Shown here: positions 23,380 to 32,781 of the stretch, piece by piece | Layout of the letters: every line of letters begins with the position of its first letter | Position numbering within the stretch: the stretch's first letter is position 1 | Assembly: GCA_963969495.1 (NCBI GenBank) | Contig: OZ018330.1 | Location: forward strand, 66,268,513 to 66,332,512 | Reading direction: 5' to 3' | DNA: 64,000 nt | Source of the DNA: Ceratothoa steindachneri | Lineage: Eukaryota > Arthropoda > Malacostraca > Isopoda > Cymothoidae | The notes under the pieces: model-generated | Told to the model about the DNA's origin: nothing | What the model saw: the letters and a program-made list of their open reading frames with translations, nothing else | The model's database searches: none | Position numbers and translations under genes: made by a program

Positions 23380-23890
23380 CTGAGGTAGAACCAGTAACTC
23401 CCCTCCCCATCGAGAACCTTCAGGTAAAACATATTCCCTTGTTGCATCCTCGCCTCCCTGAGTTACCGCCTCTTCGATGCCTACCCAGTTTAAGACGTCA
23501 ACGCTGCGGACCTCGTTATAATCTGGTATCCCACGAACTAATTATATTATTTACATTGCGGCTTAGTGTAGCCCCTTTTAAGACTAATCCGAGTCAGGTA
23601 ATTAACCACTTTAATCTCTTGGATTTGCTTCTTTGTGGCACCACACCAAATGTGTTCGTTATTTATTTGATCACGTATCTCACTTAACCCTCTTTTGTAT
23701 ATATTTAATATTTCTTTTTTGTAGTTAAACCTTATTTTCTAGCACCCTTTAAATAACCCTGAACGACTATCGGCCATAACTAACCTTTAAGCCAATCTGT
23801 ACTCACAAATTTAAAATAATTATTATCGACACACTCGGAGGCTGAATTTATTCCCCATTCTCCTTATCCCCTCTCCAACTGGTCGAATCA
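23380..23890. repeat. Dispersed LTR-like segment, copy 2
   Basis: It carries tttaaataaccctgaacgac then tatcggcc (about 23747-23773), closely matching 22278-22310, preceded by a similar tatatttaatatttctttt stretch. It runs up to the long (TA)n tract. Function unknown; probably retroelement-derived. Confidence 0.35.
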
Positions 23891-23912
23891 AGCCATTAAG
23901 GTGTCATTGTCC

Positions 23913-24056
<144 letters not shown>

Positions 24057-24121
24057 AAAAAGTACAGTATCGTATGTTTAACTATAGGGATAAAACCACA
24101 GCATTAGGGCTAATTTTATAT

Positions 24122-24164
24122 GCGAAACCAGGTTTCAACGGAAACACCCGTCATCGTCAGTCGC
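24122..24164 (-). ncRNA. Hammerhead ribozyme motif (PLE-associated), left copy
   Basis: On the minus strand a 43-nt segment fits a minimal type I hammerhead. Stem I is GCGA (24164-24161) with UCGC (24125-24122). The core CUGACGA (24160-24154) is followed by stem II GACGG/CCGUU around a 6-nt loop, then GAAA (24136-24133). A 2-bp stem III (A-U and C-G) closes a CUG loop, and the predicted cleavage site is GUU, before the 3' strand of stem I. One unpaired U lies before stem II. Hammerheads with tiny stem III are known from PLEs; activity here is inferred from pairing only. Confidence 0.6.
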
Positions 24165-24220
24165 TGGTGGCAAGTGAAATAGAGAAGTTGCTTAACGTAC
24201 TAACACACAAATCAGTGGGG

Positions 24221-24481
24221 CTAAGGTGGACGATGCGGGAATGTAGCGGCATTTTTGAGAGGCGGAAATATGAATTTCTTACTTATTAAGATATTAGTAT
24301 TGAATTGGCCGTCGGAAGTATTAAAGTTGGGAATTTCTTTTATAAGTGCCGATTCAATTAAGTGTTGATGTATATAATTGTGAGACTTATCAATTTGATG
24401 ATTTTTATTGGAAATATGTAGAAATAAATTCGAGGAGAGGGCATCACGTCGCCTATCACATTTATCTTCCCTGCAATTCAT
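24221..24481 (-). pseudogene. PLE GIY-YIG C-terminal region, left copy
   Basis: The 86-codon frame starts MNCREDKCDRRRDAL and continues LFLHISNKNHQIDKSHNYIH, then IESALIKEIPNFNTSDG and LKNAATFPH. This is the region after the GIY-YIG catalytic loop, with the E-S-A-L-I-K-x-x-x-N-F-N block. It is truncated before the YIG motif by the inversion joint. Protein-level similarity to the right copy confirms both encode the same domain. Confidence 0.65.
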
Positions 24482-24770
24482 GTAATGAAGTATATATCGG
24501 TGAAAGCAGCAGATTTTCCAAGAGAATGAATGAACATAAATGCGATATGCGACGTGGTGCCCTCTCCTTGAGTTTATATCTACATATGTCCAATGAAAAT
24601 CATCAACTTGATATTGATAATGCTAAAATAGTTTAAAGTCTGACAATTATATACATCCACGCTGAATTGAATTGGCACTTATAAAAGAAATTCCAAACTT
24701 TAATACTTCCGATGGCCAATTTAATACTAATACCTTAATAAGCGAAAAATTCATACTTTCACTTCTCAAA
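24430..24770 (+). pseudogene. PLE GIY-YIG endonuclease, right copy
   Basis: It reads YHIYLPCNSCNEVYIGESSR, then FSKRMNEHKCDMRRGALSL, then LYLHMSNENHQLDIDNA and a stop at 24634. The CNSCNEVYIGE block has the Cys pair and YIG half of PLE endonucleases, and the R of SSRFSKRM is near the catalytic arginine position. Sequence matching the left copy's IESALIKEIPNFN continues after the stop in another frame (about 24655-24700). RT is absent. Confidence 0.7.
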
Positions 24771-24822
24771 AATGCCGCTACATTCCCACATCATCCACTT
24801 TCTGAATTTCACTTGTCTATCA

Positions 24823-24865
24823 GCGACTGACGATGACGGAGGTTTCGATCGAAAACTGGTTTTGC
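24823..24865 (+). ncRNA. Hammerhead ribozyme motif (PLE-associated), right copy
   Basis: The same 43-nt layout as the left copy: GCGA, CUGACGA (24827-24833), stem II region, GAAA (24851-24854), a GUU cleavage site and UUGC as the 3' strand of stem I. Stem II has two mismatches and stem III keeps only its A-U pair, so this copy looks damaged. Identical length and position relative to the coding end argue it is inherited, not a chance match. Confidence 0.45.
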
Positions 24866-24898
24866 ATATAAAAATAGTCCAATTACTGTTGTGTTATC

Positions 24899-24926
24899 CA
24901 TATATATATATATATATATATATATA
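24899..24926. repeat. (TA)n microsatellite
   Basis: Alternating a/t run to the right of the inverted PLE pair. Confidence 0.95.
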
Positions 24927-25370
24927 CGAGTATTATAAAAGTGGTGTCAGGTTCAGTAGGGTTTTTAAAAGGTCTTTAAAGAGGTCTGTTTTATATAAAT
25001 CCTATTTCTTTGTATTTTCTTAAGGCTGAGTAGCGTTCAAGATATTTTTAGATTCGTGGAACAACCCTTCCATATTAAATCGTTCTATGTGTCTATCTAG
25101 ACCGTGAACGTTTTTTAACTCTGATTGCTGGAGATTTAGCTTCTCCTTTGGGGCTTTTAAATCCTCAAGAAGGTTATTAGCACCCTTAGCCCTTTTTAAC
25201 CAGTGAAGGCGCAAATTTTATAATTGTTTGTATTTTGGGGTAGTGTAGATTTTATTTAGCAAAGCAAAGCTTCCACATTTATTAAGGTATATTCTTTTTG
25301 TGTGCGTATTTTTGCTCATCCAGGTCGTTAACCCCGTCGCATGCCTGCGGTCACCCGAACTTCCGCACAA

Positions 25371-25535
25371 AATGTGCTCTTTCTACAAATTTAAATTGCA
25401 AGGCGAAGACCTCATTTCATACATCCATAAAGAAAAGAGGCATGAAAGAGCAGAAAAAAGAGAAGAAGAAGAGAGAAAAGAGAGCTACAAAAGAATGAAA
25501 GAGCGGACAGAAGAGAACAAGAAATTTAAGAGAAT

Positions 25536-25594
<59 letters not shown>

Positions 25595-26440
25595 ACCGAC
25601 ATCATGAACTGGAGCTACATACATCGCCCTCGGACTGAGACCCTCTCCATTATCTTGCGTACGGAAGCCCTCGAGTCCGCGTCAGTCAAGCTTCCCACCT
25701 TCAAAGAAAGTGAGGACTTTGGATCTTATCTCACCCAAGTTGAGGAAATATTCGAAGTCAATCATTAGGACATCAAGGCAGATGGTGTCGCTAAATTACT
25801 TCCCCTTCTCAGCTACCAGCTCCGAAAATTATTATTTCCCTTTGCTCCACCATGGACTATTTCACCCTCAAGTCTGAACTGTTGGTGGCTTACAACATGA
25901 CCCTCGACATTTGCCGTTCAAAATTTTGACATGCTTGAATCCAGCCAGGTCAGACCTTCTGTCAACACGATTATGAGTCTTTAGTTGACTTTATCCTTCA
26001 TGACCAGTTATTGGCTACGCTGCGCACAGAAATCCGCGCATTTGTGGAGGACCGTAGGTACTACACCTTCAAGGAATGCATTGAGAAGGCAAAGGGCTAC
26101 GCGGTCAGCCATAATCTCTATACAAAAGATAATAATAAGACTTCCCCTTTATTTCCCAAGTCCAAGATCAATAATTCACGATTCCCTCCGCGTCATTTCC
26201 CTAATTTCGTTAAGATATTGGGCTCCTCTAAACCCAGAAGTTTTCTCCTTTGGAACCCAGAGATATCAAACCTTTTATTTCCTATTCCCTTGCATCGTCG
26301 TTCCCCAAGAGATCGATAGTTTGTTTTACATGTGGAGTGAAAGTGCACTTGCGTCCAAACTGACCCCAGAATTCCAAGCTCCGTAATAATTCCACTCACT
26401 ATGCCCATCAAGTGACCGCCGCTCCTGCTCCCCATCATCA
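25371..26440 (+). pseudogene. Gag-like region of a Ty3/gypsy element, degraded
   Basis: From ATG at 25371 the frame reads MCSFYKFKLQGEDLISYI, then a long charged K/E/R-rich helix in which a (GA)n microsatellite now encodes repeated RE. After that, in other frames, come KLPTFKESEDFGSYLTQVEE (about 25688-25750) and a helical block ending EDRRYYTFKECIEKAKGYA (about 26040-26100), the usual end of arthropod gypsy capsids. Stops (for example in VNH*DIK) and frameshifts are frequent. The layout, basic coiled N-terminus followed by capsid, is that of many arthropod gypsy Gag proteins. No zinc knuckle is visible. Confidence 0.55.
25539..25592. repeat. (GA)n microsatellite inside the gag frame
   Basis: About 27 GA units, read as alternating Arg-Glu in the gag frame. 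Confidence 0.95.
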
Positions 26441-26779
26441 CTTCCTGAAACCTCCACTCCTCTCTCGTCGTCCGGTGCCCCCCCCTCCCTCCCCGTGGAC
26501 ATCAGTTAAATTTTTTCTTTGATAAAAGCTCACCCGGAGAATTAAAGTTTGAAAACAGAGTGGTAAACGATGCCGAATATCCACTCTAGTTTGCGATACA
26601 AGGCGCACGTGTTTGGCAGTGTCAAATGAATTACTTCCCCCAGTGACCCCTGACCACAAAAGATTTGCAGTAGTCCACGAGTACCTGGGACGCGCGAATG
26701 GCTTTGCCATTGTGAGGTGCTACCTTGAGTGTCAATACTTCACCGGCTGTACTGAAGTCGTTTCCGCCCTTATTTAGTT

Positions 26780-27270
26780 TTGTTCAGTCTTGATTGGACA
26801 GTGTCCCCAAGTATCACCCAACTCCTGTGGCTAAGCCCTTTGTTATACGGACCCTGGCAAAGAGAGAATCAAATATACAAGCTCTCCTTGAAGCCCCCTG
26901 CGAAGCTATGTTTAGCAGAGTCAAGAGCGAAGAATGCGCTCGAGCGCAGGAGTGCGAAACCCTTCTTCCCCTGTAGGAGAAAGCTCGGAGCCATGAGCAA
27001 ATTTCTGCCTGCAGCCAAAAAACGATATCTTAGGCCATGAAAGAAGGCCTTTTATACCAAGCCTGCTCGGATGGCAATATCACCGAGTTCCTTCGCTGGG
27101 CGTGCCACGTCTTCCCGTCGCGCCCGTTCGTGAAACTGCCCAAGACAGTTTGCTCCCTGGCCATTTTGGCCAGCATATTGTAAAATTGCCGATGGTAAAA
27201 AAGTCTTTTACCACTGCATTCCTCTACGTCGCATACAGTATTGGCAAAGAATTAAATGGGACTTTAGAGC
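26780..27270 (+). pseudogene. Integrase-type H2C2 zinc-finger region placed before RT (Gmr1-like)
   Basis: The text reads VAKPFVIRTLAKRESNIQAL, then MKEGLLYQACSDGN (27038-27080), then LPVAPVRETAQDSLLPGHFG and QHIVKLPMVKKSF (27105-27215). GLLY... followed by P-x-x-x-R-x-x-x...HDSLL-GHFG..KT..RL...FYW is the usual start of a retroelement integrase; here the D-S-L-L-x-G-H-F-G-Q core survives. It lies upstream of RT, as in Gmr1-type Ty3/gypsy elements, where pol order is PR-IN-RT-RH. The catalytic integrase core between here and RT has been lost. Confidence 0.5.
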
Positions 27271-27389
27271 CCCTTTCAAAGAAGTTATTCGATGAAGAAT
27301 TATCTATGGATGCTGGTTACTCCGCGGGCCCCCTTAATGTAATACAATCGTCTTTGTGGAGCAGGATAAGGATTATCCTATCTCTAGCT

Positions 27390-27750
27390 TGCCCAACGCC
27401 TCAGAATTACCACCCACTGTATTAAAAATTAACACACGGCTGACTCCCGAATAAAATAGTCAGCTGTAGCACCTTTTAAATAGCTTTGAATCGGTAATCT
27501 CTGAAGTTCCCAGTTGTGCTATGCAATTTGAGCATTATATCACTCTTACCACCCAAGAGCCCATTCGTTTGAAGATGTATCCTCTCCCTATTCACCTGAG
27601 GCAAGCATTTAATTCGGACGTTGAAAACTTGTTGAAACTTAATATTATTGAGCACTTCAATTCCAGTTACTACTCCACTATCATAATAGTACGGAAGCCT
27701 GATCGTACGTACCGTATCGGAAAGAACCATATTGGGCTACAAAAGAATAA
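27390..27750 (+). pseudogene. Gypsy RT N-terminal region, truncated
   Basis: QFEHYITLTTQEPIRLKMYP then HLRQAFNSDVENLLKLNIIE and HFNSSYYSTIIIVRKPDRTY (27523-27715). This is the leader H-x-I-x-T..PIR..Y-x-x-P, the E..LL..-II-x-x-x-S-S-Y-x-S block and the VxKxDxxYR strand of Ty3/gypsy RT. Immediately after PDRTYRI the sequence jumps to what should lie more than 100 residues later, so the palm with the YVDD catalytic pair is deleted. It cannot be a functional polymerase. Confidence 0.75.
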
Positions 27751-28430
27751 GGTCAGGGCCATAGTCGAGATGCCCCTCCAGTGTACTAAAATCAACTCAG
27801 ATCGTTGATGGGATCTGTCACGTTTTACAGTCCATTCGTTCCTAATTTCGTGACCATTGCAGCTCCTTTATGTGCGCTCCTCCAGAAGAAGTCTCCGGAT
27901 CGCATCGTTTGGAATTCGAAGGCTGATTACCACTTCCACCAATTAAAGGCCATCGTGTTGAATTCGAAGGCTAATTACCACTTCCACCAATTAAAGGCCA
28001 AATTAGCGTCCGCCCCCATCCTGAGACTGCCTTACCCTAATAAGCCGTTCAGAATCAGGACGGACGCTAGTAACGAGGGCATTGATGGGGTGCTCCTGCA
28101 GTATGGTGCCGACGGCGAAAGCTACCCTGTGGCTTACGCAAGACGCAAGTGATTACCGCGTGAAACGAATTATGCCGTCATAGAAAAGAAAGCTTTGGCT
28201 ATCGTATGGAGTATCCAAAAGTTCAGAATGTTTCTGATAGGAAAGGAGTTTATAATCGAGACAGACCACAGTCCTCTTGCATACCTTCGTAATATCAAAA
28301 ATAATAACGGGGGCCGTATGCGATGAAGTCTGCTCCTTCAGTAATATCAGCCTAAAAATTGGTATATTAAAAGGTCTGATAATTGTGCAGAAGATAGCCT
28401 AGCCTTGACCACTAACCGCAGCTAAACGGT
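27751..28430 (+). pseudogene. Gypsy RT connection and RNase H domain
   Basis: NKVRAIVEMPLQCTKINSD leads to LMGSVTFYSPFVPNFVTIAA and PLCALLQKKSPDRIVWNSKA. RIRTDASNEGIDGVLLQYGA (28055-28115) holds the first RNase H catalytic Asp (TDAS). ETNYAVIEKKALAIVWSIQK (28165-28225) holds the catalytic Glu, and FIIETDHSPLAYLRN (28250-28295) the TDHxPL motif. A 48-bp segment near 27916-28003 is tandemly duplicated (NSKADYHFHQLKA twice), and a stop (RRK*) splits the domain. A G-rich run at 28472-28477 could be the polypurine tract. Confidence 0.8.
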
Positions 28431-29860
28431 CATTACGGAACAGCCAATTGTTTATTGTATATATTATTTTGGGGGGCACATTTAATTGTAGGCTAAGAAA
28501 AGAAAGACCCTGTCTTTGTAATATAAACACTGCCTGTATATTTTATCTTGAACCCTTCTAACGCCAAAAGTTCTCTTGTGCACATTTATTTTCTTTTTTG
28601 GGGTCTATTTCCATTTAATTGTAGGTGTCATTGTTAATTACTTTTACATGTATGATATTTTCATTGCCTCTTTGTAAATTACCTTTTTTCTCTGATGTAT
28701 ACCTAAACTAGTGTCATTCTCCCCATATATATATATGTATAATTATAATTAGTATACCACCACAGATACTTACGCCGCCTGTAGGTAGGTGATTGCGGAT
28801 CGTTGAGGTTGATCAGGTATGTTACTGTTTCTTGGATGAGGGCTGGCAGTTGGCCATGTTGTAGCACAATTTTCGTTTCCGCCCGAGGGTTGTTCGTGGG
28901 AGCGTTTCCATAATAATAGGATAATAATCTCTGCCACATAAAATGTCTCAGATTTACCAGAAGAGATCGGCGATTAGATTTAGCAAATGGATGGAAAGGT
29001 GGTTATAGAATAAGCTATTTATATATTATTTTAAATTCATGGGACTAGCGCAATCTAGGAGTACTTAATTTTTAATTTCTAGAAGGTCCAGGACTATACA
29101 GCAACGGCATAGTACTATATCATCGCCCAAGATGATATATAGTTCATCGCTTAACTGTACCAAATCTGCGAGTGACATGACTTCGTTTAAAAATAACTAA
29201 ACAGAGCAAATGGTGGTGAGCTTGGTCAGTTGTACGCTTATTGATATGGTGTTTAATGGTATGATGAATTGTAATAGGTTATATGGCGTGTTTCCGAGGA
29301 CGAATATTGAACATAACATAAGAACATAAGAAAAGAAGGAGACTGCAAAAGACCATTCATGGCCTACACTTGGCAGCTCCTGTTGACAACTTTGTTGCAT
29401 GTTTTTCCGAGTGACATTAGAATTTATTTTTATGAATAAAAGTTCTTGATTGTTATGCATTTTTTCATTAAAACAAATGCAGTTGGGATTTTACTATAAT
29501 CAGTTTCTTTATACTTTCATAGTTGGCCCTGAAGCCGCAAATTTTCCACTGTAGGAAACGCGTTGATAAACAGAGTTAGTCGATATTAAATATTATATTT
29601 AGGTTATTTTGGATGTTATCAATCTAGAAGAGAATGTTGACAGAGGTAGGTAGAATTAGATGTGATTTTCAAGGGTAAATTCGGCTGTGGCTCATTTTTT
29701 ATGGTATCTTAAAGGCTCTATCCTGTATTTTATTGTGTGCTTCGTTCTCTTGAACATTTAAATCTAGTGACATTTGACACTTCCCATAATTGATCTTTGT
29801 GGTACCTAGCGTGTATCTATGTATATACTGAAGTTGAACAAAATAATATCAGAATTTGAC
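28431..29860. other. Flank without genes; possible retroelement 3' part and a short dispersed repeat
   Basis: No gene is recognised. Near 28698-28735 a tgtcattctcc string followed by (TA)n resembles 23901-23930 (tgtcattgtcc then TA), hinting at a shared repeat end. A short block at about 29310-29400 (cataagaacataagaaaaga, then gcctacacttggcagctcctg) is a motif I associate with dispersed LINE/SINE tails in arthropod genomes. Confidence 0.35.
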
Positions 29861-29880
29861 GGATACACTATATTTGTTTA

Positions 29881-29939
29881 TTAATAAGGTCTTGAACTAC
29901 CATTTGCCCTTAGTAGTGCTGGAATCATTTGTGGCATAG
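29881..29939 (-). pseudogene. Tc1-like transposase, last codons (separated fragment)
   Basis: On the minus strand the frame reads MPQMIPALLRANGSSRPY and stops at 29881-29883. This is the normal C-terminus of Tc1-like transposases (pattern S-[MI]-P-x-R-I-x-A-[VL]-[LI]-x-A-x-G). It belongs to the fragment at 35617-36470, from which the 5.7-kb I-like insertion separates it. A string ctgaagttgaacaaaat at about 29829 may be part of the element end. Confidence 0.8.
29927..29939. repeat. 13-bp target-site duplication, left copy
   Basis: atttgtggcatag, identical to 35617-35629. It abuts the poly-A (T on this strand) tail of the I-like element. Confidence 0.95.
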
Positions 29940-30012
29940 TTTTTTTTTTATTTAAGCGGCTATCTGGCGACTGCCGACTTAGGCATAAGTTGCCGTAAAA
30001 AACAGCCTAGTT

Positions 30013-32781
30013 CTAGGCTACTTTAAAAAAATGAACAGGAAATAACAACAAAAAGAAATAACAATAACAATAACAAAGCAATAACAAAAACGATAACAAA
30101 AACAACAAAAATGAAACCGGGTTAAATAAAAGGGAGAAGGCCGGCCTCCCCCAAAAGTCATTAAGTCCACCAGTCAAAGTGCACGCACTCGTCCCGAGTA
30201 CAAGGGACAGGCGGTAGCGACCCCGCCCATCCCGGTACCGGGACAGGTAACGTGCGCGAAGATCACCCAGACTGGGATATTCGACAAGAATGTGCCGAAC
30301 AGTCTGGCGGACGACGCAGTCGTTGCAATAGGGCGCAGGCGAGCGCTCCATAAAATAGCGATGCGTCACACGAGTGTGCCCGATTCGGAGACGACAGAAA
30401 GCAACCAGAAGCCGCCAATGCATTTGGGGATAGGTCCTTTGAAACAGTCACGGCGCAATGGCACGCAACTTTGAGTTCCCTTCGACCGTCTCCCATCTCA
30501 AATCTGGGTCGGGGTGAAGCCGTGGATGGCGGCAGAAGTGCACCACCTTAGTCTTGGCCAAAGAAAACCGAAACCTGTGCGCTTCAGCATAGCGAGAGAC
30601 GCGGTTCAATGCCTGTTGGAGTCAACGCTCCAGAGTTGGCATCTGGGCCGCGCCAAAAGAGATCGAAAGGTCGTCCAAGCAGAGCATAGCGAGAACATGT
30701 TCCGGCAGCACCGAGGTGATGCTGTTGAAGCTCAGGGCAAAGAGTGTAACACTGAGGACACTTCCCTGCAGGACACCCTCTTCCTCCTTTTTTGGGCCGG
30801 AGAGGGCTCCCCCCACCCGTACGCGAAATCGACGATCTCGTAAAAATTCAGATATAAACATTGGGAGGCGTTCCCTCGCCCCCATCGTGTAAGGAGTCTT
30901 CATGATACCGTATCGCCATGCGGTATCATAGGCCTTTTCCAGATCAAAAAACACCGTGGCGTAGTGCTGTCTACGAAGGAAAGCCTCGCAGGCAGCATTT
31001 TCCAGTCGGAGCAGAGCATCCGACGTGGAGTGGAACTTACGGAAGCCGCACTGTGCAGAAGACAGATGGCCTCCGCTGTCCAGGAAATAGGCTAATCTAA
31101 CATTTACTAATTTCTTCATCAACTTGCACACGCAAGAGGTTAGAGAGAATAAGCAGAAACCAGTCGGAGTAGAGTGATCTCTCCCCGGCTTGCGAAAGGC
31201 GAGCACAGTAGCGATTCGCCAGGAGTCTGGGAGAAGACCTTCCACCCAGATCCTGTTGAACAAATCTAACAGAAAGGCCATGCCTCGCTCACCCAGGTGT
31301 CGAAGCATAGCGTACAGAACATCGTCCGGACCATGGGCGGTGTCCGTGCACGAAGCAAGAGCGGAACGCAACTCACTCACAGTAAACTTGTCGTTGAAGG
31401 GTTCTCCGCCTCTGGAGGTAAAGTACAGCCGGCGGCCTTTCGCGACATGACGAAGTGCATTGATCCTGGCGAAGCAGCATCATGGCAAGAGAATGCGTAA
31501 AAAGCGGTCGCTAAGGATTCCGCCATGGACGCGGGGTCCGAGATTGCGGTCCCATTCTCCTGGAGAACGAGAGGGGGGTCCTGCGAGAACTTGCCCCGAA
31601 TCCTTCTGACTCGCTTCCACACTTCAGCTAAAGGGGTCTTTCCGTTAAGTGAAGACACGTATGCCCGCCAAGAAGAGCGGCGGGCGTGCTTCGAAATATA
31701 CCGGAACCTAGCCCTAGCCCGACGAAATTCAGCGACAGTGAAATCGTTCGGGCGGCGCTTATAGCGCATGTAGGCATAACGCTTCTGTTTGAGGGCCGTC
31801 TCACACTCGGCCGACCACCATGGGAGTGGTCGGCGTGCAAAACGGCCAGACTTCCTAGGAATAGTAGTCAGGCTCACGGCGATTAGGTTGCCGGAGAAGA
31901 ACTCAACGGCCTTATCTACCGCCCTTAACTCCTCGACTGAGATAGATAATTCAGTCATTTCCTGAAATGCAGGCCACCGCGCCCACGCCAAGCACCACCG
32001 AGGTGGTCTATTAGGCGGCAGTTGCCCTGGAAAATGATATTTGAATGGAAAAATGATCACTACCATGGAGGTCATCGACCACCCCCCAATCAAATTCAGG
32101 CTGTGCATCCGAATAGCACAAAGATAGATCAAGGCAAGAAAATGAAGCGGTTCTCGGACAGTGATGCGTAAACTCATCCACGTTTAGGACACCCATCTCA
32201 AGCTCTTCGATCAGATCGGCAAAGACTTTCCCCCTGGGATTTATGGAGTAATCTCCCCAGAGAGAGTCCCTGCCGTTCAGATCTCCAAGCAAGAGATAGG
32301 GCCTCGGCAACCGTGCCAAGACGCGGTGGAAGTCCCCCGCGTCGAAGTCAGCTGACGGTGGAATGTACGCAGAAATCAGAGTATACCTCCTATCCAGGTG
32401 CCGTTGCACAGCCACTGCCTGAAAGGAGGTATCTAAAGAGAAAGGAAGAAAGGAGACATAATGCCGGGTGTAAACCGCGCATCCCCCAGCCCGGCCATCC
32501 CAAGGTAGTGGGGTCGCAAGACCCTTATACCCCGGAAGGGCGGGCAGGGGGCACGCGCCTAGCATGGTCTCCTGCAAAACGATAGCTAACGGGGAACGGG
32601 ATGATACGAGCCTCCGCAACTCCTCCCAGTTGGCCCGGAGTCCACGGCAATTCCATTGAAGGAATATGCCCGGCAGGCCTAGCTCGGAGGAGACGCGGGG
32701 GCCCTCCTCGAACTGAAGACCCTCACGATAATAGCCGTACGCTTCCCAGGGGCAGAAACCCAGGCACTGTTGGCCGGACAA
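30013..32781 (-). pseudogene. I-like ORF2: endonuclease, reverse transcriptase, Cys-His tail
   Basis: The endonuclease (32781-32011) shows QWNCRG, the QET catalytic Glu, GDLNGRDSLWG and LHGSDHFSI, all APE-type motifs. The linker (32040-31400) is Arg-rich with PWWSAECE. The RT (31400-30622) shows PDDVLYAMLRHL, QCGFRKFHSTSDAL, FFDLEKAYDTAW with the first catalytic Asp, GVLQGSVLSVTLFAL and CLDDLSIS, a changed YVDD box that keeps both Asp. KTKVVHFCRHPRLHP follows. The next readable block is already LRAIAP and FCRLRIGHTRVTHRY with C-x-x-C...H (30430-30290), so the RNase H expected for the I clade is deleted. Frameshifts at about 32030 and 31395 and stops near 30610 and 30460 inactivate it. Confidence 0.85.

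Larger units (their letters stand above)
24060..24900. mobile_element. Head-to-head pair of Penelope-like element 3' ends
   Basis: The left unit (about 24090-24466, read on the minus strand) and right unit (about 24536-24890, plus strand) are inverted copies. Both contain, in order, cgacgtg.tgccctctcc, aatcatcaa.ttgata, ggcacttataaaagaaatt, aatacttccga.ggccaatt, ctcaaaaatgccgctacatt, cagcgactgacgatgacgg and ctggttt.gcatata. Only about 70 bp separate them. The inversion would make a long foldback. PLEs commonly sit in complex inverted or tandem arrangements, so this may be an integration product, not a later inversion. Confidence 0.85.

Noticed and set aside
25417..25605. Minus-strand frame of repeated Ser-Leu
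   Set aside because: Pure translation of the (GA)n microsatellite on the opposite strand.
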